DNA from: Dermacentor variabilis | Lineage: Eukaryota > Arthropoda > Arachnida > Ixodida > Ixodidae | DNA: 64,000 nucleotides | Assembly: GCF_050947875.1 (NCBI RefSeq) | Contig: NC_134570.1 | Coordinates: forward strand, 244,024,584-244,088,583 | Direction of reading: 5' to 3' | Shown here: in pieces, positions 33,029-44,162 of the stretch | Position numbering within the stretch: the first letter of the stretch is position 1 | Layout of the letters: each line of letters starts with the position of its first letter | Position numbers and translations under genes: made by a program | The notes under the pieces: generated by a model | Told to the model about the DNA's origin: nothing | The model's database searches: none | Seen by the model: the letters and a program-made list of their open reading frames with translations, nothing else

Positions 33029-34036
33029 TCACTTGATGGCTTCTAGTACTGTTGCCAGCCGCTTAAGGTGATTGTCGTAACTTCTGGAAAAGACGACGAC
33101 GTCCTCCAAGTAAACAAGACCGGTCTGCCACTTCAATCCTGCTAACACCGTGTCCATGACGCGCTGGAATGTTGCAGGCGCCGAGCACAGTCCGAATGGC
33201 ATGACCTTGGACTCATAGAGGCCGTCTGGCGTGATGAAGGCGGTCTTTTCGCAATCTCTCTCATCGACTTCTATTTGCCAGTAGCCAGACTTGAGATCCT
33301 TCGACGAGAAGTACTTTGCGTTGCAGAGCCGATCTAATACGTCGTCTATCTGTGGTAGGGGGTATACATCTTTCTTTGTGATCTTGTCCAGCCGACGATA
33401 ATGGACGCAGAAACGTAAGGTTCCAACCTTTTTCATCACTAAGACAGCAGGGGATGCGCACAGGCTTTTCGACGGCTGGATGATGTCGTCGCCCAGCATT
33501 TCGTCGACTTGTTGCCTAATAGCTTTACGTTCTCACGTCGAAACTCGGTAAGGGCTCTGGCGGAGTGGTCGAGCGTACTCCTCGTTGTTTATGCGTTGCT
33601 TTGCGACTGTTGTCTGTTGAATGCTTGATGACGTCGAGAAGCAGCCTTTGTATCGTCGGAGCAGACTTCTGAGCTGTTCTTGCTTAATCATGGGGAGACT
33701 TGGATTAATGTTGCAGTCTGTTTCGGGAACCATGGTCGCCGGGGTAGATGCGGCGGAATCCGAGAGGACAAACGCATTACTGGTTTCCAGAATTTCTTAG
33801 ATGTACGCGATCATCGTGCCCTTGTTGATGTGCTTGAACTCCTGGCTGAAGTTTGTTACCAACACTTCAGTTTTCCCTCCGTGCAGTCGAGCGGTCCCTC
33901 TTGCGATGCAAATTTCACGGTCGAGCAGTAGACGTTGGTCACCCTCGTTGACGCCTTCTACGTCAGCAGGTGTTTTGGTGCCAACGGAAATGACAATGCT
34001 GGAGCGAGGCGGGATGCTGAATTTACTTTCGAGCAC
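33029..34036 (-). pseudogene. Gypsy-A reverse transcriptase and upstream linker, left arm
   Basis: 33,499-33,029 is the RT core: ASPAVLVMKK, LRFCVHYRRLDKIT, the SSKDLKSGYWQI block, MPFGLCSAPATFQRVMD and the catalytic box YLEDVVVF. Two conserved Asp positions are changed here: VDYRRL reads VHYRRL and YLDD reads YLED. 34,036-33,533 is the protease-RT linker. A frameshift and stop separate the two. The left copy is catalytically dead. Confidence 0.85.
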
Positions 34037-34110
34037 TCTTTAAGCATGGTGACTACGGGAGCTCTCCGGTGGTATCGCTCCATCTCTCGACAGCGTTATC
34101 GACTTCAACT

Positions 34111-34392
34111 TCAGGTCGATGATTGTGCCGTATTGGTCCAGGAAGTCCATGCCGAGAATGATGTCTCGTGAACACTGTTGGAGGATAACGAAGGTGGCAG
34201 GGTTCGTTCATGAACGGAAATCCCTGCCGTGCAGATTCCAGTCGGCGTGATGAGGTGTCCTCCAGTGGTCTGAATTTGAGGGCCTTCCCATGCAGTTTTT
34301 ACTTTCAGCTGGGCGACGATGTGTCCACTCATGTCGGAGTAATCAGCCCCTGTGTCGACTAAGGCGGTGACTGCGTGGTCTTCGAGAAGCAC
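34111..34392 (-). pseudogene. Gypsy-A aspartic protease, left arm
   Basis: ALVDTGADYSDMSGHIV gives the catalytic DTGA motif of a retroviral-type protease (about residue 13 of this frame). Downstream strand LITPTGICTAGISVHERTLP is present and then the frame shifts. The protease would cleave the gag-pol precursor in a live element. Confidence 0.8.
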
Positions 34393-34891
34393 GTCGAGCT
34401 CGGTGGTTCTTTGTCGTGCATTACAGTTTGGTCATGGTGGGGGATCACGGCTGCGTTGTGTTGACCTGTAGCTGGTATGTGACGTTGTCATGTCGTCTTT
34501 CATCGTCGTATTCTTTGCTTCCACACTTCGTCGGGACGGGGGCATGTCGTTATGTCGTCGAGGTAGTTTCTTTGGCGTCTTCGTCAGTTCGACGAACAGC
34601 AACCCCACCTCCATCGGTTGCTGCTTTTAGTTTTCCGGATACGGACTCGCTGACCGGCCCTGGGCTGGGCCAATGTATGGTCGGCGCTGCGGCGACAGGT
34701 TGCGGCCTGGTGATGGCGAAATGTCCGTCTTCCTCGCGTTGCGGCGCTGGACGACGTAATTGTGGAGTTAAAGGGGCCTGGTGCGGTCGTGCAGGGGGCC
34801 TTGATGACAGCGTAGATCATTGCTTCTAGCTGGGGCTGCGGCGATTCTGGTTGTACCTCAGGAACTCCAAGCGATCGGTGCTCCTTTTCTT

Positions 34892-35785
34892 TCACGATGT
34901 CGGCGATCGAGGCACTTGAGGCTGCCACGAAGGCAAGACCTTGCGCAGTTCTTCGCGCACAATGGCCCTGATGGTCTCGCGCAGATCGTCTGTGGCCAGT
35001 GATTGAATTCCTGCGTAGTGGGTAGAGCTTGTACGGTGGTTGAATTGCCGGTTCCGCATTTCGAGTGTTTTCTCGATGCTGGTAGCCTCGCAAAGGAACT
35101 CTTCTACGGTCTTCGGTGGGCTTCGTATCATTGCGCCGAAAAGTTCTTCCTTCACACCACGCATGAGAAGGCGGACTTTCTTCTGCTCGGGCATATCTGG
35201 GTCGGCGTGGCAGAACAGATGGTTCATTTCTTGCGTAAAGATGGCAACATTCTCGTTAGGTAGCTGCACTCGGGCGTCCAGCATGGCTTCGGCCTTTTCC
35301 TTGCGCACGACGCTCGTAAAGGTGCGCAGGAAGCCGCTACGGAAGAGGTCCCATGGGGTCAAGGTCGACTCCCGGTTCTCAATCCACATTCTGGCGGCAT
35401 CTTTTAAGGCAAAGTTCGACTCCCGGTTCTCAAAACACATTCTGGCGGCATATTCTAAGGCAAAGTAAACATGCTGCAGCTTGTCGTCGGAGTCCCAGTT
35501 GTTAAAAGTCGCGATTCGTTCGTAGGTCTCCAGCCAGGATTCCCGGTCTTGAGTCGCTGCTCCATGGAAGGTCGGTGGGTCCCGAGGTAGTTGTAGGATA
35601 TCGGGGGACGCTGGGGCAGCCATTGGGGTTGTTTTGACCACAATCTTCTTTGTCGACTCGGGTAGAAGTCCGTTCTCTGGGGGCAGTGCTTGCAGTCTGC
35701 GGCTAGCACGTTGGTCTTGGGTGATGTTGGTTTTGTCTTCGGGCTTCGGGCTTGGATTGCGGCTTTGCGGGGGCGTTCGGCACAT
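34892..35785 (-). pseudogene. Gypsy-A gag, left arm
   Basis: About 297 codons with a retrotransposon gag core (DPPTFHGAATQDRESWLETYERIATF ... LMRGVKEELFGAMIRSPP). It contains a 17-residue tandem duplication of FALxDAARMWFENRES(N/T), also present in the right arm. A frameshift after 34,892 leads on to a basic region. The zinc knuckle that should follow is removed by the 195-bp deletion at 34,718/34,719. Confidence 0.8.
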
Positions 35786-35809
35786 GAACGTACTAGCACC
35801 TCCACCAGA

Positions 35810-36210
35810 TGTTACGTGGCATTGACGGTCTAGCCTTTTATTGGACTAGCCTTTTATTGGACGAACTTGAGGCCTCAAAAGCAGGCGACACTCAAAGAAC
35901 AACGGTAGCGGCGAATACACTCGGCGATCGTCGAAAATCTGATCTGCGGGTCCCGCGCGTCGGCTTTTATACAGCAGTCGTCGAAAGTTCCAGACTAATC
36001 GTTGGGACCCGCATGCCTTCCACAAAGTTCTACGCCATTCGCTTCAGGCGATGAAGTCAGATAACACATGGTTCGGCCACAACAGACTGCGGATAGAAGC
36101 ATCGACAACTTTCCAGAAACTTTGGATACATGCAGGCGCGTTCCGTGCTGTGCGATAACATTAGTTAGGCCGCGAAACGTAGTCGGCAATAAAGATAAGT
36201 ACACGTGTCA
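35810..36210 (-). repeat. Gypsy-A 5' LTR, left arm
   Basis: 401 bp, element sense TGACACGTGTACTTATC to ACGTAACA, about 15 bp shorter than the 3' LTR and clearly diverged from it. A small duplication (CCTTTTATTGGACTAG) lies near its 3' end. The sequence TCTGGTGGAGGTG directly downstream is the presumed primer-binding site; I could not assign the tRNA. Confidence 0.8.
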
Positions 36211-36739
36211 GTATAAATTATCTGACGAACCAACCTACATGTTAAATCGCAAAAGGTTAGTTGACACCTTAGTGGCACAGCCACCAACCCCACAGTGTGA
36301 TCAAAATCGGGGCACGAGCTTTATAGGAGGCAGCAGGGCCGTTGTCATTGCTGACGGGGCCAGCCACGGCGGGGTGTGATTCAGTGGTAGGGGATGTGGT
36401 GCATGTCGATATTCAGAAAGGTTGCTTCTAAGCGGCTCTTACAGGCATGTTGTAGGAGTGCCATCAGTGCAGAGCAACGGCACCTGAGAAGGCACTGCGC
36501 ATGATGACTCTGCTTCCAAGCAAGGAAGTAGTGTCAGCAGTTGAGCAGCTCAAACATTAGCCTGCATGACGAATCGCAGAAGGTTAGTGGACTCGTTTGT
36601 GGCAGAGCCACCAAGCTCACAGAGCGGTGCAGATCTGGGCACGAGCTTTATAGGAGGCAGCAGGACAGTTGTCGTTGCCGGCGAGGCCAGCCAGGGCGGG
36701 ATGACGACCACTGGTCGGGGATGTGGCGCATATAGATAT
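36211..36739 (+). repeat. 313-bp tandem array, left arm (about 1.7 units)
   Basis: Units share GCGCAGTGCCTTCTCAGG-like and GCCTAGAAGCAACCTTTCTG-like blocks and a CTATAAAGCTCGTGCCC-like block on one strand. This array is 529 bp; the right-arm counterpart is 842 bp, exactly one 313-bp unit longer. It is followed by TGTCACGTGGTA, the tail of a solo gypsy-A LTR cut by gypsy-B. Confidence 0.8.
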
Positions 36740-36756
36740 TGTCACGTGGTAGTGAC
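36740..36756 (-). repeat. Tail of solo gypsy-A LTR and GTGAC target duplication, left arm
   Basis: TGTCACGTGGTA plus GTGAC is the complement of the gypsy-A LTR end (GTCACTACCATGTGACA). The GTGAC (36,752-36,756) abuts the gypsy-B LTR and matches the duplication around the complete right-arm gypsy-B. The rest of this solo LTR is missing in the left arm because the arm stops within gypsy-B. Confidence 0.75.
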
Positions 36757-36937
36757 TGTGATAGCGCCGGCAGGCGTTGTTCAGTGTTGATTATAAGAAG
36801 CGGATAAGCAACCAGCAGCATGTATAAGAAGCACGCGCTGCTCTGAATAAAGCATTCTCTGTTCCCGAGCCCGTTGGTCTTCCTGCTCGTCATGCTGCGT
36901 GTCTGGGCGCATCCCCGTCCGCACGTAGTACACAACA
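36757..36937 (+). repeat. Gypsy-B 5' LTR, left arm
   Basis: 181 bp from TGTGATAGCG to CACAACA with AATAAAGC near the middle. Both right-arm LTRs have the same length and ends. The presumed primer-binding site ATGGCGACGAGGG follows. Confidence 0.85.
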
Positions 36938-36988
36938 CATGGCGACGAGGGTGGGACTGACGCAAGTGGCTTCCTGGGACTGTGGCGG

Positions 36989-37796
36989 ATGCTGACAACA
37001 AGCGCGGCATGCAACCAGGCCAGGCCGGCGGTACCTCGAGGAAACGGCAACATGTCAAAGGTGGGAAGAATCGATTGCTTTGACGAGAACGCTGAAAGTT
37101 TTGACTCGTACGTGGAACGGTTCGAGTCGTATTTAGAGGCAAATGAATTAGCCGACATCAAGAAATTAGCCGTACTCTTGACCGTCGTAGGACCGAAATC
37201 ATACGAAATACTGACAAACCTGCTCGTACCCGATGCGCCGTCCAGTAAAACATACGATGAAAAAAAGCAGTTCTGAAGAACCATTACAGTCCCCGAAAAG
37301 TCATCGTAGCGGAACGGTGCAGATTCAACCACCGTGTACAGTTTGAACAAGAAAGCGTGACAGAATTCATACTCCTGCTGAAGAATTTAGCCAGAAGTTG
37401 CGCATTCGGTGACTTTCTCGACGAAGCCTTGAGGGACAGGCTTGTAGCGGGGCTGCGATGCACGGACACCCATAGCTGTTTGCGGCTGACGCCGGCTGAC
37501 GCTGACCTTCGAAGGCGCTTGCAAAATTGCTCTGAACCGCGAAATGGCATCGAAGCAGTCGCAACAAATTAAGTCTGAGGAAGCAGCTCGTCAGACGGAC
37601 CTGACAGCGGAAAGCAGGCAAATAGGCACGCTCTCATGCCAACAACGCACCGTCAGAGAGAACCGCAGTCGAGGAGTCGCGACAGAACCAATAGAATGTT
37701 TCCGATGTGAAAAAAAAACACTCGGAAAGAACATGTCGATACCGCAGGTACAAGTGCCACAACTGTGGCACGCAAGGTCATCTCAGGACGATGTGC
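36989..37796 (+). pseudogene. Gypsy-B gag with two zinc knuckles, left arm
   Basis: The first frame (36,989-37,276) has FDENAESFDSYVERFESYLEAN and VVGPKSYEILTNLLVP, a typical gag start. After a frameshift the frame 37,357-37,572 continues (FILLLKNLARSCAFGDFLDEAL). Two CCHC knuckles lie at 37,698-37,796: the first CFRCEKK...HSERTC, broken by a run of nine A, and the second CHNCGTQGHLRTMC. The knuckles would package element RNA. They are deleted in the right arm. Confidence 0.8.
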
Positions 37797-38115
37797 AGGC
37801 GGGGAACCGAACCACGCAATGAACTAAATTGGGTGGAAGACTCCACGGAAGAATCGGATAATGATTTGCAGATTTGTAGTATCACCAGCAACAAGTGCGC
37901 GTATTATGTTACCATGGATGTAGAGGGCCACAGCATGACCATGCAAATAGACACGGGCGCCTCAGTAACGGTAATGCCAAAGGCAATCTATCAGCAGAAC
38001 TGGGCGCACCTGCCCCTGGAGGTGGTGGCTGATCCGTTACGAACGTACACGGGCAAGCTTGTCCCAGTTCTTGGTTAGGTTGACGTGCAAGCAAAATGCA
38101 ACAAGCAGACTTGCG
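37797..38115 (+). pseudogene. Gypsy-B aspartic protease, left arm
   Basis: After an acidic linker (DSTEESDNDLQ) the frame reads MQIDTGASVTVMPKAIY, the DTGA protease motif, and ends in TYTGKLVPVLG followed by a TAG where the right arm reads a Ser codon. A short CCCTGATCCC-type repeat (38,120-38,197) follows and interrupts the region before RT. Confidence 0.8.
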
Positions 38116-38449
38116 TCCTTCCCCTGATCCCCTGCAGCCCCCTCCCTGATCCCCCTCCCTGATCCCCTTCCCCTGATCCCCTTCCCCTGCAGCCAGGATT
38201 GTTGACGCAGGAAAGTAGTCGTCATGTCGATTGGGAAGAAACTGGCTGAGTCGACTAAAGGTAAATTGGAACGAAGTCGCTGCCATAAGGTCAGTAGACA
38301 TTTTCACTGAGCTGAAACAGAAATTTGCGCCTGTTTTTTCGAAGCAGTTATGACCAATTTTTGGGTACAAAGCGCAAATACTAATAAAACCGGACAGCAA
38401 ACCCGTATTCCGCAGAGCACGTAAGGTACCTTTTGCTCTCGTTGAACCA

Positions 38450-39934
38450 GTGGGAAATAAGCTGTATACTTGGGAGGAAGCCGGCGTCGTGAAGCGGGTA
38501 ACACGGAGCGATTGGGCAACACCTTTGGTCGCTGTGCCAAAGGACGAAGGGGCAGACGTCCGGTTGTGTGGTGACTATAAGCTCACTGTGAACCCCGTGC
38601 TGAAAACAGAGCATTACCCGCTTCCGCTACCAGAAGACTCGTTCGCATCTTTAGAGGGCTTGAGTGTTTTTTGCGGTTTCGACCTTGCCTCTGCATACCA
38701 GCAAGTAGATCTTTTAAAACGTATTGTGCGCAATGTGTTCCAACTAGGCCGACTCGCAGTCTTGCTTCAGCAAGTAGAGCTATGTGAAGACTCCAAGTCA
38801 CTCTTGACGATAAACACGCATAAAGCGCTCTTCCAATACCAGCGTCTGCCTTTTGGCATTGCAAGCGCTCCGGCAGTATTCCAGTCGCTTATGGAGAGAA
38901 TTTTTAGTGGTATTCCTCTCGTAGGATGCTACATTGATGATGTAATCATTGGGGGTACCACCACATCGGACAGTCGCGAGCGGCTAGAACCTGGGCCACC
39001 CAATATCTGCAGCCAGAATCCAGCAGAACCCTCAAACGCAACGGAATCGAAATCATTCTTGGGCATGGTGACCTTTTATTCCAAGTTCCTGTCGAACTTG
39101 GCGACCGTGGCAGCACCGCTGTACGCTCTTTTACAGAAAGGCCAGCGGTGGCACTGGTCCAAAGAATGCGCTGCTGCTTTCCACAAAGCAAAGAAGCTGC
39201 TTACGTCAAGCCCCCCAGTACTCTGCTACTACAACCCAAAGCGACCGCTTGTACTCAGTTGCGATGCATCCCAGTACGGACTGGGCGCAGTGATTTCGCA
39301 CGTGCAACCAAACGGGGACGAAAGGCCCATTGCGCTTGCCTCTCGAGCATTATCGACAGCGGAACGCGCGTACTACTCGAAAATTCAAAGAGAAGCGTTG
39401 GCCATAATATATGGGTTGAAAAAGTTTCACAGATATCTGTACGGCCGTCGTTTTACGCTTTTCACAGACCACCAGCCATTACTCGGCATTCTAGGTGCCT
39501 GCAAGCCGATACCAACTTTGGCCGCTGCGCGCATGCAACGATGGGCGCTTATCTTGGCGGGATATCGTTACGAGCTCAGGTATTGGAAAGGGTCCCAAAT
39601 GGAAGTACCCGATACGTTATCGAGATTGCCACTTCCAAGTGAAGCAAAGGATGAAGAGGCCGACTGTTTGGCAGTTTTTGAAACGACGCCGCTGTCAGCC
39701 AGAGATGTCGCCAAGGCTACCAGACCGGACAAAGTGCTGTGCAAGGTTGCTGAACTTACGCCTAGTGGATGGCCACTGCAAGTAGAAGCCGAGCTACGAC
39801 CATACCACACCAGACGAATAGAACTATCGCTAGAGCGGGGATGCATGACATGGGGTAGCAGGGCCGTTTTTTCAACCAAACTGCAAGGATATGTGTTGGC
39901 ATTACTGTATGCTGAGCACCCTGGATATCATTAA
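38450..39934 (+). pseudogene. Gypsy-B reverse transcriptase and RNase H, left arm
   Basis: The open 494-codon frame has WATPLVAVPK, the motif A region FDLASAYQQV, LPFGIASAPAVFQSLMERIF, catalytic CYIDDVIIGG, then after a small deletion at about 38,990 the connection (FYSKFLSNLATVAAPLYALL), RNase H (LSCDASQYGLGAVI, ALASRALSTAERAYYSK, FTLFTDHQPL) and a chromodomain-free C-terminal stretch. A 69-bp in-frame insertion between two CAGCAAGTAGA copies (38,699 and 38,768) lengthens the palm by 23 codons. The frame ends at the PLE-2 junction. Confidence 0.85.
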
Positions 39935-39935
39935 A

Positions 39936-42019
39936 GCTTTTTTCTGGGCGAGTTTGTGCATACTTGACATAAAAATTGTAACAGCGCAAACACATGCAAC
40001 CACAAAGTACCAAGGACGAGACACAAGCGCTGACTGTTGTATCAGTCGAGGTGGCCAGCGACCAAATGCTGTTTATTGCTGAACGTACAGTGCTTTTATA
40101 GCCGCAAGGGGTGTGGCAACCAAGGCGCATATCTAAACTAGGCGAGCACGATGAATCGCCGCACCAGGCATGGCACGTGCGTCATTCCCGATACAACTGT
40201 CAACTAAATTTTATTGACGGAATACCTTATATAGATACCATATATAAGGGGAAAGGCAGAAGTTAAGGGGGGAGGGAGTGATGCAATCAGGGAAAATGAC
40301 ATTGCGCATCGATGAACGAACGTGCCGGTAGACAACGGAATCAGGCGCAGGAAGACAAGAAAATTAGAAAAAAAAGCAATGGATACTAAGATACAATCAA
40401 TCAGTAAACAGTCGCTTCCAAAAACTGAAGCTCTGCAGCAAAAAGCGATACAGAGGGGTGCTTACGCTCTTCCTGCCATATTTCTGTATGTGAAACGCTT
40501 CCAAACTGACCCGCGCCGTCGTGTCTGCACTCTTACCGAGAATCTTCGTCTCTCCCAATCGAGCCTTGCAACCTGTGCATGCAATTAGGTGCGCAACCAA
40601 ATGTGCGTACTTGTCCTTTAAGAGACTTAAATTTCGGGCATGTTCCCCTAAGCGTTCCTTAATGCAGTGGCCGGTTTGGCCGACATAAGCCTTTCCACAC
40701 TTCAAGAGAATGGCGTACACCACTCCTGTGGAACACTTGATGAATGGCTTCTCATGTTTTAGCTGAAAACCTCTTTTTTTCGAGTTGCAGATGCGTGGGC
40801 ATAACTGTGCCAGCTTGTTGGATGCTGAAAAAACAACAGACACCCCATGCCTGTTGGCTACCTTCTTGAGACTGTGTGAAGTCTTGTGCAGGTACGGCAT
40901 AACCAAAGGCTTGTTGGTCCTCCGATGGTCATCTTTTATTCGTGTTCCTAGTTTTAGCTTCTGAAGGAGGGTGTCAGAAACAGCAATCAAGACCGAATAG
41001 GGGAACCCCGCCGCCAAAAGTCGGCTGGCCTGATTCTCAAAACTTTTCTGCATTAGGTGCGGGCACGACTTCTGAGGAGACGATTCCAAACAGTGTGCCT
41101 CTATAGCTCTCCTTACAGTTTTGTAATGCGCTGAATCATACGGTAACAGATCTTTTTTGCACGAGGGAAATAGCCCCAGCAAACGCACTTTTCATGAAAG
41201 GTTACTCTACGGTCTTAAAACTATAAAACATCTGCGTCAGGTATTTCATGGGTAAAATTGAGCCCAATTCCATGCTTGTCAAATGCGTTTAAAAATTCAC
41301 CTGCTGTAGAGAGGTAGGTGAAGGCCGTCTGCTTTTTTGAAAACAGTAAAAAATCATTGACGTACGTAAATAACTTTAAAACAAACCCCCCCAAGAAAGT
41401 CCTATCTAAACGTTTATCTACTTTTGCCAAAGATATATCACAAAGAATCGGGGCCACGCAGGACCCAATGCAGATACCGTTGCGCTGCAAAAAAGGCAGG
41501 TTGTCATAAACAATAAAAGTAGATCTCAGGTAAAACTGCAATAACAATATGAAATTATCTACTGACAAGCCTGTTGTATTCCGAAATGACACTTCGCCGT
41601 TTGGTTCTATGCATTCCCTAACAGCCAACAAAAGCTGATCTTGAGGCACAGAATAAAACAAGTCTTGCACATCGACGGAGAAACCAAAGCCAAAGTTATC
41701 TGTGCTCTGAAGAAAAAGCACGACATCCATAGATTTCTTTTTTAGGAATGGATCATCCGAAGCAAGTGCTTTGAGATGCTTTTGCAAAAACTGACTAACG
41801 CTTATTTGCCACGAACCGTCTTCACTAACGATAGTTCGGAAAGGAATATCTGTTTTGTGGGTCTTGGCAGTAAGAGATGCGTTTAGGCTGCTACCTCTGC
41901 TATTACCAATATCCCTCGCAAGTTTGTCAAGATTTAATTCCTTACAGAAGGTAATAAACTTGGTCTTGACCCTAATGGCACCCTGGAATAGTCCGAATGA
42001 AGGTGTTAGTTCGCGGCCT
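39936..42019 (-). mobile_element. PLE-2, Penelope-like element in gypsy-B, left-arm copy
   Basis: The minus-strand element separates EHPG (RNase H end) from VWWPGL (start of the integrase zinc module) of gypsy-B. It has an RT and a GIY-YIG domain. Its 3' end (39,936-40,030) carries the head and AGCGCTG motifs of the mini hairpins. I see no clean target duplication; a few dozen bases of gypsy-B appear lost at the junction. Confidence 0.85.
40397..42019 (-). pseudogene. PLE-2 RT and GIY-YIG protein, left arm
   Basis: 42,019-41,221 covers RT: SLNASLTAKTHKT fingers, SVDVQDLFYSVP (motif A), QRNGICIGSCVAPILCDISL (motif B region) and LFTYVNDFLLF, where the catalytic YVDD has become YVND. A TAG after DADVL and the frame change near 41,200 break it. 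41,188-40,397 has the RT-endonuclease linker, then VVYAILLKCGKAYVGQTG, the GIY-YIG motif, and HIQKYGRK near the end. It is dead in this arm by at least one stop and one catalytic change. Confidence 0.85.
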
Positions 42020-42022
42020 AGT

Positions 42023-42648
42023 GTGGTGGCCTGGGCTTGACGCAGCCATCGAAACCGTCGTGAAAAGTTGCAAAATCTGCCAAGCAACGCAGAGTAATGC
42101 TCCCCACGCCCCTTAGGAACCCTGGTCATTTCCCTCTCGCTGCTGGCAAAGAGTACACGTTGATTTTTTTCGAGTGCGAAGGCACTTCATTCTTGCTGTG
42201 TGTTGACTTTTATTCGAAGTGGATTGATGTCTTTCACATGAAGTCGACAACGGCCTTGAACACCACTGAACGCCATCGTACCCTCTTTGCTGCATACAGG
42301 TTGCCGGAACAGCTAGTGCTAGATAATGGCCCCCAGTTTACGGCACGAGAGCTCAATGATTTTCTCGAGTCATGGGGAGTGCGCCACATGTACAGCCCAC
42401 CTTATCACCCGCAGTCTAATGGAGCAGCTGAGAGGTGTTTGCAAACAGTAAAGAAAACTTTGCGTAAGCAACTGCTCCATGATAGCGCTTCCGGCAGCCA
42501 CAGGACACTACGAGAACGCCTAGACCATTTTTCGCTTGCCTATCGGGCCGCTCACCAACCGAACTGTTTCTAAAAAGGGCGCCGCGTACAAAGCTGTCGC
42601 TGCTAAAGCCATCATTTCAGGAAAACATGTTAAAGGGGCAACAAAAGT
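42023..42648 (+). pseudogene. Gypsy-B integrase, left arm, truncated
   Basis: The reading starts with VVKSCKICQA (zinc module) in a shifted frame and continues at 42,097-42,573 with CVDFYSKWIDVFHM (first Asp), LVLDNGPQFTA (second Asp) and SNGAAERCLQTVKKTLR (Glu). The DDE set is present. The frame stops at 42,574, and all homology to the right-arm integrase ends at 42,648. Confidence 0.85.
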
Positions 42649-44162
42649 TAATAATTATTCGCGCTCAACATGCATCGGCATGCCTTCGAAGTTGAAATGC
42701 ACGAGCTTCAGTCCTCTCAAGCCGTGCACGTGAAGCTTGAGTCAATGTTGATCCTGTTTAGCGAAGTTTGGGTTAGGCCTGACCACTTCGAGTTCGTGCA
42801 CCCGCTACCGATGGAGCTCGACTTAAAAAATAAGCAGTGAGGACGAAGGAAACCGCTCTTATAGTTAGGTTGCGGCCCTATAGCGATTTGCACGACACGT
42901 ACACAATAAGCGGCAAGTGATGACACGGCGCTGTGCCAACATCTTGTACTTTTGTCACCGTTCCCGAACGCTGCTGGTCGCATTCCCGTAGATGGTGGGT
43001 CTGTGTGTGTTGGTATGCTGACATTTCTTAATTCCAAAGTAGCACTATTTACCTCTGCGTCAAACAGGAAAGAAGAGACAGTGCATTCGATACAGCAGCA
43101 TAAGCTTGCTCAGTTGTCAACGATGTCAGCGTTGACATCCGCCTTTTCGCGAGAGCTACACGGCATATAAGTGGAGACTTATGCAGAGCACAGTTGTCTC
43201 TAATAATACTTTATACCACGCGCAAACTGTAAGTATGATGAAGTTAAATAAAAGCGAGAATCGGTAGTAACAGACCGTAATATATATGTGTCTGGATCAT
43301 AGTTGCAGTGGTTTAAGGGACTCGGCTGCTTATATTGACTCACTTCACATCAGCGATGCGCCGTTTCTACAATAACCGAAGTTTACAGCGATCTGAAGCT
43401 GTAGATGTCAACAAGTGCACCTCTTTGGCAAATCCCACGTAGAAAGATGCGCTCGAAGGCTTCTTGAATATGCGAAATGTCAGTGAATGTGTAAAAGGAA
43501 CACAAAAAGCGATGTGCAGCCGCAGACATCAGCCACAACGAACTCAAGGCAGCCGCGTGGGCAGGCAGAACTTGGCGTGCCTTTATCGGCCGCGCTGTTG
43601 CCACAACAGCGCACTCGGGCCTGTTCACCTACTATATTCGATGGGTGAACGACATGATGCACCGGAGAAACCATTATAATTAATCGCGATCCACTGCACA
43701 ACCGACGCACACTCAACGAGGGCGGAAGTACACAAATCAGCCGGCGAAATCCCCGACCCCCTTCCAAAACATTTCCAGCAGCGTACGTCAGAGGGCAGCA
43801 TAGGAACATGAAAGAGGCGGATTGTCAATCGTCCAAATTTCATCCCTGGGACACTGGCTATTTACCCAGTAGCCATCGTCATCCTCCTCAGCTGCATTTT
43901 ATATATAGTGTGCTTCAGCGCATGTGTCTTGTGCCTTAAACTGCCAGGTCAGAAGAAGAAGAACAGAGTTTCTTTAGCCCCTGCCATCAGACTGAGTGGT
44001 TCTCAGGCCTTTTTCACTTGCTGACTCACACTCTGTTGTGGTGAACCTAATCTCGGTCGAGAAATGTGGTGACCCAAACGTGATTGTATGGAGAGCATGG
44101 CGACATGGACGAGGACACAAACAAGAGACTGATGACCAGCACACAGGGACCCCACGACTAGG
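42649..44162. other. Spacer part 1, unique sequence with no recognisable gene
   Basis: This 1.5-kb stretch lies between the truncated left gypsy-B and the 313-bp array and has no counterpart in the arms. Only short frames occur (for example 43,480-43,843 minus) and none matches a family I know. It is AT-richer than the flanking gypsy sequence. It may be pre-existing DNA captured at the duplication breakpoint. Confidence 0.5.

Larger units (their letters stand above)
29361..36210 (-). mobile_element. Gypsy-A, Ty3/gypsy LTR retrotransposon, left-arm copy
   Basis: A minus-strand element of 6,850 bp with LTRs at 35,810-36,210 (5') and 29,361-29,776 (3'). Between them are gag, aspartic protease, RT, RNase H and integrase in the Ty3/gypsy order; no env-like frame is seen. 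A 1,081-bp Harbinger-like element sits in RNase H. The copy lacks the gag zinc knuckle (195-bp deletion at 34,718/34,719). Flanks are the 313-bp array on the 5' side and LINE-f on the 3' side; possible 4-bp duplication ATAC/ATAT. Confidence 0.9.
25330..42648 (+). repeat. Left arm of giant inverted repeat (at least 17.3 kb)
   Basis: The whole interval is matched in reverse complement by 46,192-64,000. Anchor pairs include 25,729/63,653, 27,583/61,800, 29,361/60,018, 35,810/53,168, 36,757/51,910 and 42,573/46,267. Shared contents are PLE-3 end, LINE-e, LINE-f, gypsy-A with Harbinger, the 313-bp array, and gypsy-B with PLE-2. The inner end is abrupt at 42,648 inside gypsy-B. The outer limit is not visible because the partner arm leaves the window. 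Confidence 0.95.
36757..42648 (+). mobile_element. Gypsy-B, Ty3/gypsy element, left-arm copy, 3' end missing
   Basis: Starts with a 181-bp 5' LTR and runs through gag, protease, RT, RNase H and integrase core, with PLE-2 (39,936-42,019) inserted before the integrase. It ends abruptly at 42,648 in the C-terminal part of integrase, where the right-arm copy continues to its 3' LTR. This break is the inner breakpoint of the inverted duplication. Confidence 0.9.

Noticed and set aside
29356..36215. Exact target duplication for gypsy-A
   Set aside because: The 5' flank reads ATAC and the 3' flank ATAT in element sense, in both arms; one mismatch in four bases is too weak to call.
36211..36739. 313-bp repeats as a CRISPR-like array or as tRNA-derived SINEs
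   Set aside because: Units are long, contiguous, have no spacers, and show no tRNA-like box A/box B pair that I could find.
38115..38200. CCCTGATCCC repeat as a regulatory element
   Set aside because: It is a simple short tandem repeat in both gypsy-B copies; nothing beyond low complexity is visible.
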